64,000 nucleotides of DNA from Wolbachia endosymbiont of Spodoptera picta (GCF_018141665.1 NZ_CP067976.1:930001-994000), one strand, 5' to 3'. Counted from the stretch's first letter, positions 1 to 9,573 are shown. The notes: a model not told the origin generated them from the letters alone. A program made the numbers and translations.

Positions 1-292
1 GGTTTCAATAAAGAACGAAGTCACTATAAAGAAAATAGTTTCTCTAGTTGCAACAAACTTCCCGCATGTAAATATTATAATACGTTTACCAGATTTGAAT
101 AATGTGGAGGTTTATAAAGATCTAGGGGCTAGTAAAGTTATTCCCGAAACGTCTGAAATTGGATTGCAGCTAGGTGGAGCAGCATTAAGTTTAAGTGGTA
201 TTAGCGAGAGCGGAGTTACATCTTTAAAAGGTAAATTTAGAAAAGGCAACTACAGTATGTTAAAAGACCTTGGTAGTGATAAAGATGAATAA
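1..292 (+). CDS. C-terminal part of a KefB/KefC-type potassium efflux (cation:proton antiporter) protein, cut by window edge
   Basis: The frame is open from base 2 to the stop at 292, so this is the end of a longer gene. The roughly 96 visible residues look like the end of a TrkA-N (RCK) regulatory domain: a stretch on hydrophobic strands followed by a Leu-Gly-Ala-Ser-Lys-Val-Ile-Pro-Glu-Thr pattern and a Gln-Leu-Gly-Gly-Ala helix, which matches the tail of Kef-family K+/H+ antiporters (ligand-gated K+ efflux in the inner membrane). The membrane part lies outside the window. A TTG at 95 could be taken for a start but upstream coding continues in frame. Family assignment is from motif memory and is moderately sure. 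Confidence 0.6.
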   Translation, partial: VSIKNEVTIKKIVSLVATNFPHVNIIIRLPDLNNVEVYKDLGASKVIPETSEIGLQLGGAALSLSGISESGVTSLKGKFRKGNYSMLKDLGSDKDE

Positions 293-381
293 TCCTCTAT
301 CACTTTAATTAGTGACCAGAAAAACACATTTAATTAAGCAACTATACTCTCTAGAAAGGTGAAATTGACCTTATTGTAACT

Positions 382-1542
382 ATGAACAAAATAATAATAA
401 AAAAATTTGGTGGTACTTCGCTAACTGACTTAAATCGAGTTGCAAATCTAATAAAAAACGATATTGAAAAAGGTTATAATGTAATTGCTGTTGTATCCGC
501 TGCTGCAGGATTCACTGACCAAATGGCTTTTCAAGCCAGGCAAATTTCAAATTTAAATTGTAGACAAGAGTTATCAGAGTATGATGTCCTGCTTTCAGCA
601 GGAGAACAAGTCTCTTGCGGGTTATTAGCTATCACTCTTCTGTCTGTTGGAGTTAATGCTAAATCATGGCTCGCCTGGCAGTTACCAATTCTAACGGATA
701 ATTTTTATTCTGAGTCTAAAATAAAAAAGATAAAAATTGACCATGTAAAAAGATCTTTTGCTGAGGGTTATACTGCTGCAATCATTGCTGGTTTTCAGGG
801 TATATACGATGATAGAATCACTACTTTTGGTAGAGGAGGATCTGACATCTCAGCAATTGCCTTTGCTGTAGTCTTTGGTATTAGGACTTGTGAAATTTTT
901 ACTGATATTGACGGAATATATACAGCAGACCCAAAAATTGTTCCAAGGGCACGCAAGCTTAAATCTATCTCTTACAATGAAATATTGGAGATGTCGTCAT
1001 CTGGTGCTAAAATATTGCATAATCGTTCAGTACAACTTGCAATGAAGCATAATATTAAGGTGCAAGTGTTATCCACTTTTGAGGAAGTAGAAGGCACTAC
1101 AGTACTACACGAAAAAGATGTACTGGAAAGATACTTAATTACTGGAATAACTTATAGCACTCACGAAGCTCTTGTAACTTTTACTAACTTTGCAAATACT
1201 CTGGATACTTTAAGAGATATAGCAGGAGCAAACGTTAAAGTTGACATGATACATGGGTCAAGCTTTTTGATTTCTAAATTTGATGTTGATTTAATGACAA
1301 AGTTATTGAACAAAAATGAAAATTATGTCGTAAACAATAATATAGCTAAAATTTCAATAATTGGTATTGGTGTTATGTCTAACACTGAAGTGATGTACCG
1401 CACACTCAAGGTTTTAAGCGAAAAAAAGATAGAAATACTTGCTGTCACAATGTCCGAAATCAAGATCAGTATAGTTGTTCAAAAAAAACACGCTGAGGCT
1501 TTAATTAGAGATTTACATACCGAATATGAGCTTGATGTATGA
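382..1542 (+). CDS. lysC: Aspartate kinase
   Basis: Phosphorylates L-aspartate with ATP, the first step toward diaminopimelate, lysine and threonine; in an obligate symbiont that keeps lipid II synthesis the likely demand is diaminopimelate for peptidoglycan precursors. The 386-residue product has the kinase signature KFGGTS at residues 8-13, the GRGGSD nucleotide/substrate loop at 150-155 and TDIDGIYTADP at 174-184. Residues about 255-386 form the paired ACT regulatory region, so feedback control by an end product is possible. It is slightly shorter than the usual 400-410 residues. It ends 15 bp before the convergent recF gene. Confidence 0.93.
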   Translation: MNKIIIKKFGGTSLTDLNRVANLIKNDIEKGYNVIAVVSAAAGFTDQMAFQARQISNLNCRQELSEYDVLLSAGEQVSCGLLAITLLSVGVNAKSWLAWQLPILTDNFYSESKIKKIKIDHVKRSFAEGYTAAIIAGFQGIYDDRITTFGRGGSDISAIAFAVVFGIRTCEIFTDIDGIYTADPKIVPRARKLKSISYNEILEMSSSGAKILHNRSVQLAMKHNIKVQVLSTFEEVEGTTVLHEKDVLERYLITGITYSTHEALVTFTNFANTLDTLRDIAGANVKVDMIHGSSFLISKFDVDLMTKLLNKNENYVVNNNIAKISIIGIGVMSNTEVMYRTLKVLSEKKIEILAVTMSEIKISIVVQKKHAEALIRDLHTEYELDV

Positions 1543-1557
1543 CAGCACGCTTGAAAT

Positions 1558-2637
1558 TTATTTACTTGATAATTCAAAAAACTTGAAAGAGCAAAGATAG
1601 TTATTGAAATTATCTTGATTTACATCGGTTATCCAAGTTTGACATTGAATGCTTAACACCTCCTCAATTAACACCTTTCTGTAATCTTTATCCAGATGAG
1701 ACATTATATCGTCAAGCAGAAGAAGAGGTGCTTTATTGTAATGAATACACCTTGCTTTTACACTAGATAAGATGATAGAAAGCAGTAATAGCTTTTGCTC
1801 TCCAGTAGAACAAAGATTTATTGGCATGTCCCCTTTTTGGCAAAAAACCCGAAAATTATCATTATGTACAGAAAAGGTTACTCTACCAGTTAATGAGTCT
1901 TTTTCTCTATTTTCCTTTAGACGATTCTGAAAATATTCTGCAGTATCGTTCAAAGTTAGCTGACTGCTAAATTTCAAACTTGCCTTTGGAAAAAACTCAC
2001 AAGAATGGTTATCAATTGTGCCCTGTAGTATTTTTAAAACAGACAAACGCATACGTAAAATATCAACTGCATTGGTAGCCATGACGTTTTCAAGGCTAGA
2101 GAGCCAATTTTCGTCTAAAATATTCTCTCTAAGCAGTTTACTTCGCTCATGTTTAGCTTTCCTGTATTTCATATAGCAATAAGTGTAATTTTCTTCAAAC
2201 AGTGAGACGATACGGTCTAAAAATTTTAATCTGTCACTCGGAGAATTAAGAAGAATATAGTCCATTTGTGGAATGAGCCATATTACATTGGATATTCTAT
2301 ACAGAGATGAATAACTTGATTGTGTTTTTCCATCAATTTGTATTAGTTTATTATTAAGATTCTTTCCTATACCAATTGAGTTAAAGTATGTTCCATTAAA
2401 AAAGTCATAATGCACTGCCCAATCTTCATTACTGAGTCTATTTTGCATCTCACTAATTTTTACTTTTTTCATGCCATTACTTTTAGCAAGCAATGAGATT
2501 GCTTCAAGTATATTAGTTTTACCAACACCATTTTGACCAGTTATTACAACCGATCTATCGTCTAAATCCAGTTCGAAATTTGAATGACTACGGAAATTAT
2601 GTAATTTCAATTTTTTTATATAGCAATGGGTAGCCAT
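1558..2637 (-). CDS. recF: DNA replication and repair protein RecF
   Basis: SMC-like ATPase that loads RecA at single-strand gaps together with RecO and RecR. The 359-residue length is normal. Visible motifs are the Walker A loop GQNGVGKT at residues 34-41, an ABC-type signature around CSTGEQK, and the Walker B plus D-loop LLLLDDIMSHLD. The N-terminal K.L.NFRSH pattern is typical. It is not next to dnaA-dnaN-gyrB as in many bacteria, which fits the shuffled gene order of Rickettsiales. It starts 8 bp after the end of the bcp gene on the same strand, so the two could share a transcript. Confidence 0.93.
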   Translation of the reverse strand: MATHCYIKKLKLHNFRSHSNFELDLDDRSVVITGQNGVGKTNILEAISLLAKSNGMKKVKISEMQNRLSNEDWAVHYDFFNGTYFNSIGIGKNLNNKLIQIDGKTQSSYSSLYRISNVIWLIPQMDYILLNSPSDRLKFLDRIVSLFEENYTYCYMKYRKAKHERSKLLRENILDENWLSSLENVMATNAVDILRMRLSVLKILQGTIDNHSCEFFPKASLKFSSQLTLNDTAEYFQNRLKENREKDSLTGRVTFSVHNDNFRVFCQKGDMPINLCSTGEQKLLLLSIILSSVKARCIHYNKAPLLLLDDIMSHLDKDYRKVLIEEVLSIQCQTWITDVNQDNFNNYLCSFKFFELSSK

Positions 2638-2645
2638 TCTTTAAT

Positions 2646-3134
2646 TTATATTCTGCTTACTTCCTCTAAAACCTCATCAACATGTCCACTCACTTTTACA
2701 TTTTTCCAAATCTTCACTACTTTACCTTTTTTATCTATTAAAAAAGTAGTACGCTCTACTCCCATATACTTTTTGCTAAACATACTTTTCTCTACCCAAA
2801 CACCATACTTTTCCAACATTTCAGCATTTTCATCAGAAACTAAAGAAAATGGCAGAGAATATTTTGCTTTGAAGTTAGCGTGGCACTTAACGCTATCTTT
2901 TGATACACCAATTATCACTGTGTCAAGAGAAGAAAAATTTTCTATATTGTCTCTAAAGCCTTTTGCCTCCATTGTGCAGCCCGGAGTATCGTCTTTAGGA
3001 TAAAAATAAAGAACTACATTTTTTTTATCAAAAAATTCACTCAGTGATAAAATCTCACCAGAATCTGTTGGCAAGCTAAAATCAGGTGCATTATTTCCTA
3101 TTGTTAATTCCATACTTTGCTCCATTATTAACAC
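2646..3134 (-). CDS. bcp: Thioredoxin-dependent thiol peroxidase (BCP/PrxQ family peroxiredoxin)
   Basis: Reduces hydrogen peroxide and organic peroxides using a reactive cysteine. The 162-residue product has the peroxiredoxin fold signature with TPGCT at residues 50-54, making Cys53 the peroxidatic cysteine. The resolving cysteine found five residues later in E. coli Bcp is lysine here (residue 58), so the protein probably works as a one-Cys enzyme or resolves with an external thiol; gshB next door would supply glutathione. Three in-frame methionines (residues 1, 4 and 8) are possible starts. It is divergently arranged with gshB, 42 bp apart. Confidence 0.9.
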   Translation of the reverse strand: MLIMEQSMELTIGNNAPDFSLPTDSGEILSLSEFFDKKNVVLYFYPKDDTPGCTMEAKGFRDNIENFSSLDTVIIGVSKDSVKCHANFKAKYSLPFSLVSDENAEMLEKYGVWVEKSMFSKKYMGVERTTFLIDKKGKVVKIWKNVKVSGHVDEVLEEVSRI

Positions 3135-3176
3135 TTTTATGGTACTATATTATATTGTAATAGGAAGGGAGGATAA

Positions 3177-4103
3177 ATGAAAGTAGCTTTTCAGATGGAT
3201 GAAAGTATAAATTTTGAAGCTGATACTACATTTTCATTAATAAAAGAAGCGCAAAGAAGAAGGTACGAAATTTTTGTTTATGTACCTAATAATTTAGCAC
3301 TCAAGTTAAATCAGCCAATTGCCCTTGCTCAGAAAGTCAGCGTTGATGATTGTAGCTTCATTTCAAAAGAGGATGTAGTAATCAACCTAAATGAAATGGA
3401 TATCATATTTATCAGACAGAATCCACCATTTGATATGCGGTACATTACAACAACCTATATCTTAGAAAAGACTACTGCGTTAGTAATAAATAATCCAACA
3501 GAAATAAGAAACTGCCCTGAAAAATTAATTACTTCACTGTTTCCAGAGCTAATTCCTCCAACTTTGATCACTGAAAATATATCGATGATTAGAAATTTTT
3601 GTCACGACTATCAAGATATCATCTTGAAACCACTATATAGCTATGGAGGAAATGACGTAATAAGAATACAAGACCAAAATAGCATTCAAGTGGTAGTTGA
3701 TCTCATGATTGCAAAATATGAATGTCCTGTAATTGCACAAGCGTTTTGTAAAAAGATAAATACAGATAAAAGAATACTGCTACTGGATGGAAAGCCAATA
3801 GGAGTAATGAAGCGAGTTCCAAAGTCTAGCGGAGAAATCAGAACAAATTTGAGACTCGGAGCAAGTTTTGAGCCTGTCCAAATGAATGATAGAGACAACG
3901 AAATATGTAATAAAATTGGTCCTGAGCTAAAGAAAAGAGGGCTAATATTCGTTGGCATTGATATTATAGATGACTTCCTTCTTGAAATTAACACAACTTC
4001 GCCTACGGGAGTAGTTTATATCAATAAGTTGTATAGTAAATCACTAGAAAAAGAACTATGGGATGCATTTGAAGAAAAAGCAATTCGTCAACTAAGTTCT
4101 TGA
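3177..4103 (+). CDS. gshB: Glutathione synthetase
   Basis: ATP-grasp ligase joining gamma-glutamylcysteine and glycine to make glutathione in the cytosol. The 308 residues match the prokaryotic GshB length; recognisable parts are the N-terminal substrate-binding segment with the IFIRQNPPFD pattern, the ATP-grasp core around ILKPLYSYGGNDV, and the metal-binding end with FVGIDII and LEINTTSPTG. A strong purine-rich ribosome site (GGAAGGGAGG, 3163-3172) sits 4 bp before the ATG. The start region is shared with the divergent bcp gene. The 3' end overlaps the convergent murG gene by 16 bp. Confidence 0.92.
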   Translation: MKVAFQMDESINFEADTTFSLIKEAQRRRYEIFVYVPNNLALKLNQPIALAQKVSVDDCSFISKEDVVINLNEMDIIFIRQNPPFDMRYITTTYILEKTTALVINNPTEIRNCPEKLITSLFPELIPPTLITENISMIRNFCHDYQDIILKPLYSYGGNDVIRIQDQNSIQVVVDLMIAKYECPVIAQAFCKKINTDKRILLLDGKPIGVMKRVPKSSGEIRTNLRLGASFEPVQMNDRDNEICNKIGPELKKRGLIFVGIDIIDDFLLEINTTSPTGVVYINKLYSKSLEKELWDAFEEKAIRQLSS

Positions 4104-5110
4104 GCTATTGCCTTAATAAATTCAGTAACTCCATTCCTTATTCTTGTTTTCTTAGTATTATTAGCCATATCAAGCAATTTTTGACAATTTTGCAATAAAT
4201 CAACTAGCAACTCTCCTAGATTCTTTTTCGCGTTACTATTTTGCTCAACCATTACAGCTGCTCCCGAATCTTCAATATGTTTTGCATTATAAAATTGATG
4301 GTTATCTTTTGAGTGAGGATAAGGAATATATACAGCAGGACGCTCAGCAAGAGTAATCTCTGCTATTGAAGTTGCCCCCGCTCTGCTAATTACCAAATGA
4401 GCATTGGCCAGTTTATTTTCCATATCATCGAGAAACTCACTTAACTCACAATCAATTCCTTCACTTTTGTATAGACTCTTGACCTTGTTTATATTTTTCT
4501 TCGTACATTGCTGCGTTACTCTAATCCTCTCTTTTACTTCAACAGGTAGATCACAAATTACGCTGCTCACTACATCATCAAAAAAATTTGCACCCTGACT
4601 GCCTGCTATTATTAACACGTTTAAAACTGTTTCAGCTCTAGAATAGCCTTGTGCTTCTATATCGACAAAATTTCCTGTAAAAACGCATTTACTACCTTCT
4701 GCATACTTAGTCTCTGGAAAGCTAGTTGCAATTAATTTTGCACTCTTGAAAAAGAATCTATTTACTCTCCCTAAAACTATATTTTGTTCATGTAAAATTA
4801 TAGGTATAGAAAAAATCTTTGCTGCAAAAAGAGTTGGAAAAGAAGCGTAGCTACCAAAACCAATGATTAGCTTTGGTTTTAATTTTCTTGTTTGATACAG
4901 TGCTAATACACAACTATACATTAACAAAAAGAGAAACTTCAATTTGTTGCCACTTGGCTTGCACAATGGTAAAATATAACTTTCTATATTGATGGTTTTT
5001 TGATCAGTGAATAATATACAATTGTGCCCTTGTACCTTTAGTGCTTTTGCTAAGGTTATAGCTGGAAAAACATGCCCACCTGTACCGCCTGTTGCTAGAA
5101 TAATATCCAT
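4088..5110 (-). CDS. murG: UDP-N-acetylglucosamine--lipid I GlcNAc transferase
   Basis: Adds GlcNAc to lipid I to make lipid II on the inner face of the cytoplasmic membrane. The N-terminal glycine-rich loop ATGGTGGHVFPA and the C-terminal sugar-nucleotide site with GAGATSIAE-like (here SRAGATSIAE) and HQFYNA motifs are clear for this GT-B enzyme. An upstream ATG at 5146 exists, but family members begin just before the GGTGGH loop, so the ATG at 5110 is chosen. Length is then 340 residues. Together with murF and mraY in this window it shows that the lipid II route is kept. Confidence 0.93.
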   Translation of the reverse strand: MDIILATGGTGGHVFPAITLAKALKVQGHNCILFTDQKTINIESYILPLCKPSGNKLKFLFLLMYSCVLALYQTRKLKPKLIIGFGSYASFPTLFAAKIFSIPIILHEQNIVLGRVNRFFFKSAKLIATSFPETKYAEGSKCVFTGNFVDIEAQGYSRAETVLNVLIIAGSQGANFFDDVVSSVICDLPVEVKERIRVTQQCTKKNINKVKSLYKSEGIDCELSEFLDDMENKLANAHLVISRAGATSIAEITLAERPAVYIPYPHSKDNHQFYNAKHIEDSGAAVMVEQNSNAKKNLGELLVDLLQNCQKLLDMANNTKKTRIRNGVTEFIKAIAQELS

Positions 5111-5183
5111 CTGTAAATAGCAATTTGATAATAGATTATTAATCATTTTTTAATAATCTGCATGTTAAATTTTATTAAGCTTT

Positions 5184-5549
5184 ATGATAGTTGAGTTAAA
5201 AATGCCTGAAAGTAGCAACAGCAAAAACGTGAAAAACAAGCCTCAAGAGCAAAGAGAAGGCGGAAGCGGAGGTTTTATAGGATTATTAAAAAGCATAACA
5301 AAAGCTCTTTTTAACTCAGTTGTTGATCTACCTCAGCAAGAACAACTCAATAAAAATATTGATAGACAACAAGGTTTAGACAGTAAAAGAAAAAGCCCAG
5401 AGGATCTTAATCAGGAAAAAAAGCTTGAAGTGAAAGAAGCAGCTGAAGGGTTAAAAGAAAAGTTAGAAAAATCTGATATTGGTAATCAATCTATTAGAAT
5501 TGAATCGCCTAATCAGGATAATTGTAGCTCTAAAACAATGAATCGTTAG
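5184..5549 (+). CDS. Small hydrophilic hypothetical protein
   Basis: A 121-residue product with no recognised family. It is rich in Lys, Glu, Gln, Ser and Asn, with a short Gly-rich and hydrophobic stretch at about residues 28-45 (GGSGGFIGLLKS) and a charged, probably helical or disordered second half. It has no signal peptide or membrane segment. It is divergent from murG and ends one base before the convergent lpd stop. Codon use is like its neighbours. An internal ATG at 5202 is an equally possible start. Genus-restricted protein or poorly conserved filler are both possible. Confidence 0.55.
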   Translation: MIVELKMPESSNSKNVKNKPQEQREGGSGGFIGLLKSITKALFNSVVDLPQQEQLNKNIDRQQGLDSKRKSPEDLNQEKKLEVKEAAEGLKEKLEKSDIGNQSIRIESPNQDNCSSKTMNR

Positions 5550-5550
5550 C

Positions 5551-6936
5551 TTAACTATTTAACGATTCATCATCTGCAGCAAGTACTGATTCGTGTATAA
5601 TTTCCGAAATAGTTGGATGAGGAAAAATCGTAGATTTTATGTCGCAGTCTGTTCCCTCTAGTTGCTTTGCAAGAGCGAAATTGCTAATTAACTCTGTTAC
5701 TTCCGCTCCTATCATGTGAGCTCCAAGAAGTTCGCCTGTTTTTTTGTCTATAATTGTTTTCACTAAACCTTCAGTTTCACTTAGTGCAATAGATTTACCA
5801 TTAAAGTTGGAGTGAAATTTTCCTACTTTTATATCGTATCCACTTTTTATTGCCTGTTCCTCAGTAAGGCCAACGCTTGCTACTTGCTGATGAGAGTAAG
5901 TGCAATTTGGTATGCACTCTTTTTTTAACTTATGAGCATTTTTACCAGCAATTTTCTCAACACAGATTACAGCTTCATGACTTGCTTTATGCGCTAAACA
6001 TGGGGGACCAGCTACATCACCTATTGCATACACACTTGATTCACTTGTTTCATACCACTCATTCGTTTCAATGAAACCAGAAGGACTCAACTTAATTTTT
6101 GTATTTTCTAAACCTATATTTTCAGTGTTTGCTTGAACGCCAACTGCAACAATTACTCTATCGAATTCTTTATTATCACCACTACTTAGCTGCACTTGAA
6201 CAGAGTCTTTATTTTTAGTGAAAGTTTTTACACTATTGCTCGTATATATTTTTATTCCTTGTTTTGTAAATATCTCTTGTACTAAATTTGAAATGTCTTT
6301 ATCTTCCAGCGGCAAAATAGTGTCTTTTACTTCTATAATTGTTACATCAACCCCCAAAGTACTATAAAAACTTGCAAATTCTATTCCTATCGCACCAGAA
6401 CCTATGATTAGTAGCGATTTTGGTAACTTCTTTGGAGTCATAGCGTGCTGCGCATTCCATATTAAATCTCCATCCGCCTCTATTCCAGGTAGATTTCGCG
6501 CTCTAACACCTGTTGCTAAAATGATATGATTGGAAGAAATTTCCTCCTCCTTTTTGTCATTAAGAATTTTTACAGTACGATTACCTGCAAGTTTACCAAA
6601 GCCTTGATGAACTTTGATGTTATTTTTTTTCATCAAATATGCAACACCGCTTGACAATTTATCAACAACGTTTCTTGAGTATTTCACTATTGATTGTATA
6701 TTAAAACTTGCATCCTTTACTTTTATGCCAAATTCTTCTGATCTTGTTATTAACCTATAAATTTCAGATGCTCTAAGTAGCGATTTTGTTGGTATACACC
6801 CCCAATTTAAGCATATACCACCCAAATTTTCTTCCTTTTCAACAATTGCAGTTTTAAATCCAAACTGTGCCGCTCTAATTGCTGCTATATAACCACCAGG
6901 ACCGCTGCCTATAACTGTAATATCATACTCATTCAT
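5551..6936 (-). CDS. lpdA: Dihydrolipoyl dehydrogenase (E3)
   Basis: FAD enzyme that reoxidises dihydrolipoamide in the pyruvate and 2-oxoglutarate dehydrogenase complexes and passes electrons to NAD+. The 461-residue protein has the FAD loop GSGPGG at 10-15, the redox-active disulfide pair Cys42 and Cys47 within GGICLNWGCIPT, an NAD-binding GSGAIGIEFASF segment, the second FAD motif ending YAIGDVAG, and the C-terminal FPHPTISE with the catalytic His-Glu dyad. All expected parts are present. Which of the complexes it serves cannot be told from this window. Confidence 0.94.
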   Translation of the reverse strand: MNEYDITVIGSGPGGYIAAIRAAQFGFKTAIVEKEENLGGICLNWGCIPTKSLLRASEIYRLITRSEEFGIKVKDASFNIQSIVKYSRNVVDKLSSGVAYLMKKNNIKVHQGFGKLAGNRTVKILNDKKEEEISSNHIILATGVRARNLPGIEADGDLIWNAQHAMTPKKLPKSLLIIGSGAIGIEFASFYSTLGVDVTIIEVKDTILPLEDKDISNLVQEIFTKQGIKIYTSNSVKTFTKNKDSVQVQLSSGDNKEFDRVIVAVGVQANTENIGLENTKIKLSPSGFIETNEWYETSESSVYAIGDVAGPPCLAHKASHEAVICVEKIAGKNAHKLKKECIPNCTYSHQQVASVGLTEEQAIKSGYDIKVGKFHSNFNGKSIALSETEGLVKTIIDKKTGELLGAHMIGAEVTELISNFALAKQLEGTDCDIKSTIFPHPTISEIIHESVLAADDESLNS

Positions 6937-7615
6937 CAGCTTTCTTCGTATTCAAAAAGATTATATATAACAGATGGAACCCGTATGATCAATGCTCAGG
7001 TGCATAGAAGCGGCTTGACAAATCTTCCCACTTTTCTTCTTATACAAATAAGAGTATTTATCCTTATTTTTAATCTCCGCGGGTTTAACAACAAAACTCA
7101 GATATTTATTGGCAGATTACATAAAAATTATAGCGGCTGCATGTTTTTTAAATTTTTTCTACTTCAGCCAAAACACGCTTGTTAGCACATTATCAATTTA
7201 CATTATTAAAACTCGCTATATAGGGATTCTTTTGCCTTTTTTTTACTTAGTAAATTTATTAATATTTATAGCTAAAGCTTCAGGCCAGCACTTGATGCTG
7301 AAATCTTTACTACAAATAAGCATATTGAGCACAAAATTATGCTAAAACACAACGTTTTTGGTGAGACTATGGACAAACTGAATCCCAGTATCTGGGCACT
7401 GGGATGACAAGAAATAGGCTGCTTGAATAACAACGAAAGGTTATTTGGATGATAGCTACACTTCCAGTGTCAGCTACTCGGATGACAAGAAAGAGGGCAC
7501 TGACATGCTGAACCATAATGTTCGTACAGCTGTGCAAGAATCAGTGGGTGTGACTTGCCAAATTTTTAAATTACGGACAGCACCAAGTAACGCACAAGTA
7601 CAGCGTCTATACCAA
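6937..7615. other. Gap of about 680 bp with repeat material and no convincing gene
   Basis: Open frames here are short, lack ribosome sites and are low-complexity. The left part carries hydrophobic short frames on the plus strand (near 7109-7345) that could be remnants of an old membrane-protein gene, but nothing supports translation. The right part (7382-7500) contains a palindromic repeat copy and degenerate pieces of the same family, with the words GGATGACAAGAAA recurring twice about 80 bp apart. No tRNA, ncRNA or clear promoter was recognised. Confidence 0.5.
7382..7405. repeat. Short palindromic repeat copy
   Basis: ATCCCAGT and ACTGGGAT arms (8 bp) surround an 8-bp centre, followed by GACAAGAAA. 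The arms and flanks match the family of CCAGTG...CACTGG palindromes found at 21181, 35365, 53048 and 55443 in this window. A degenerate second copy lies around 7459-7490. Confidence 0.6.
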
Positions 7616-8095
7616 TTATTGTTGTACCTTATTTCTTTCTCCACAATACATTTTACCTGATAAGAATAGAGCTACTATAAGATAAATAAGATTCCATGTT
7701 GCTAACGAAACACCAAAGATATAATGAGGTCTGTCACAAGACGGAGAGTAGTTAGGGTTTAATAGATTATTTCTTAGCTCTTCTATGCTAACGTTACCAC
7801 TTGCTTGCTCTGTACAGCCTAAAACATCATGAAATAAGTGGAGTTCAAGACCTACATGATAAAAAGATATTATTGCACCAATGAGATAGCTGCAAAACAT
7901 CGCATAGATTAGGATTTTGTTTTCTTTGAACATGTACGCAACTGCAAGTAGACCTGTAACATAGTAAGCTACTCGCTCGTATATACATAACTTACACGGT
8001 ATCATATTGAAAAAATAGTCTAGCACATATGCAAAAATTAAAGCGACAGCGCTTGATAAGAGAAAAATTATAGAACTGTTATTTACATCTGACAT
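7616..8095 (-). CDS. dsbB: DsbB-family disulfide bond formation protein
   Basis: Inner-membrane protein that reoxidises a periplasmic DsbA-like oxidase and passes electrons to quinone. The product has four hydrophobic segments. From the start at 8095, the first periplasmic pair is Cys34 and Cys37 in the CKLC motif, and the second pair comes from GCTEQ and SCDRP in the loop before the last membrane helix. An upstream ATG at 8131 would add 12 residues of unconvincing sequence. The length (159) fits the family. No dsbA is visible in the window. Confidence 0.82.
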   Translation of the reverse strand: MSDVNNSSIIFLLSSAVALIFAYVLDYFFNMIPCKLCIYERVAYYVTGLLAVAYMFKENKILIYAMFCSYLIGAIISFYHVGLELHLFHDVLGCTEQASGNVSIEELRNNLLNPNYSPSCDRPHYIFGVSLATWNLIYLIVALFLSGKMYCGERNKVQQ

Positions 8096-8418
8096 AGTTA
8101 ATGAATTACTACAATATCTGTGAAGAGTCAACTCTTGTTTGACAACGTTTCATGTAACGATAGAACACTAAGTACTATGTTACCACTTTTACACCCTATA
8201 CATATGTTCGCCGTTGTATCAACTATGTTTTTTAAAAAATTTTTTATTGTGTAATTTTGCAACTTGATCCAATCATGTAGGTAATAAAAATCCATTCGTC
8301 ATAGGAATAGAATTTTATGTCAAACAGCTATTGCCTGCTTAAGCCAATGAATATGTGAACAAGCACTTTAAGTTTGTGTGGACGCACAATATTCATTTCA
8401 ATTACTGCTATGTAAATT
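8096..8418. other. Intergenic region between dsbB and the IS110 remnant
   Basis: About 320 bp of AT-rich sequence without a plausible gene. A self-complementary run TTTTTTAAAAAATTTTTT is visible near 8229-8246. The right side probably includes the non-coding right flank of the IS110 element, but IS110 elements usually lack inverted ends, so the border cannot be fixed by eye. Confidence 0.4.
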
Positions 8419-9367
8419 TTAAACATTCAAATTAATTGCCTCTTTAAGCCTTGCATTAGCAATTACTATAATTTTACGCATTAGAGCTGTTATAGCTACC
8501 ATCTTCTTCTTACCACTTTCAACAAGCTTAGAATAAAAGGTGCCAAGTGCAGATTTGGACCTTGCAGCAGACATGGCAGATGTAAAGAGCTTTGAACGAA
8601 CATTACTTCTACCTCCTATAATCCTTCGGTAACCAACAGTTTTACCACTTTCCCTAGGATGAGGTGCTACTCCGGCAAGACTTGCTACTTCTTTTCTACT
8701 TAAGTAGCCAAGCTCTGGCATTAAACACAAAAAATCTTGTGATAACTTTTTGCCTATTCCAGGAACTGTTTTAAGGATTTTTTGACGTTGTTGTAGCTCA
8801 TGGCTTTCATCAATAATTTTTTGTATAGTGTCATTGAGTTCGTTTATTTGATTATTGAAAAATTCAATGGTCTTCTGGCAACTTTCCTTTATATGGTCAT
8901 TTTCAGGAGCTTCCAGTCTACACTTTTCCTGAGCTCTCATTTGCGTAATGTCATCACGACGTTGACAAAGTGCAACCAGGGTTGATTGTTCTTTTGATTG
9001 TAGGTACAAATAGAGAGAGAGTTCTATGGCGTTCAAATCCATATTGAGCAAGAGCCCTCGCATCTGATTTATCAGACTTTGCTACAGTTCCGTGAGACAA
9101 GATAAAGCTTTTTACTTTACGAGTATTAGCTCGATGTACTGCAATATTCTTGTCAATAAGAAAATGTGACAAACCAAGCTCATATTTTCCTGTGTTTTCC
9201 AAAGTTACTAAAGAATTAGGTAGAATATCTGAAAACTTTTGAAATAATTGTTGCCAAACATCAGAATCATTGTCAAATTTGACAGCGTTCTTCTGTTTGT
9301 GAATTGCAACGACATTTTTAAATTTTCCGATATCAATGCCAATAAAATTTTGATAAGATGTAACCAT
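8419..9367 (-). pseudogene. IS110-family transposase broken by a frameshift
   Basis: Two overlapping minus-strand frames together make one IS110 transposase of about 317 residues. The part from 9367 begins with the DEDD-type N-terminal pattern FIGIDIGKFKNVVAI and includes KSDKSDARALAQYG; the part ending at 8419 carries the C-terminal Transposase_20 region with VPGIGKKLSQDFL, LAGVAPHPRESGK and GGRSNVRSKLF. The reading frame changes by one base between about 9012 and 9045, near a GA dinucleotide run at 9013-9021, so slippage there is the likely cause. A full-length protein cannot be made without frameshifting, so the copy is probably dead. Confidence 0.85.
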
Positions 9368-9400
9368 AACAAACCTCGATAGTTTTAGTTAATTTAAGAT
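8419..9400 (-). mobile_element. IS110-family insertion sequence (outer borders uncertain)
   Basis: Defined by the disrupted transposase it contains. No terminal inverted repeats or target duplications are obvious, which is usual for IS110, so the ends given are only approximate. It lies between dsbB and the candidate glycosyltransferase gene and may have altered the 3' end of the latter. Confidence 0.5.
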
Positions 9401-9573
9401 TGTAAACGGGTGCATATATATGTCCCAAGCAACTATTCAAACGTATCGAGAGATGGGCTAGTGTACCTTGATTTAAACGGTTGTAGTACCAATATTCTTC
9501 CGGTCGCACACGCCCATGATAGTCCTATTCCTATAGTGAGTAGGGCTATCTTATCCTCTTTTATATCACATTT

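Noticed and set aside
6985..7345. Two short hydrophobic frames between lpdA and dsbB
   Set aside because: AT-rich, overlapping in different frames, no start signals; more likely chance or relic sequence.
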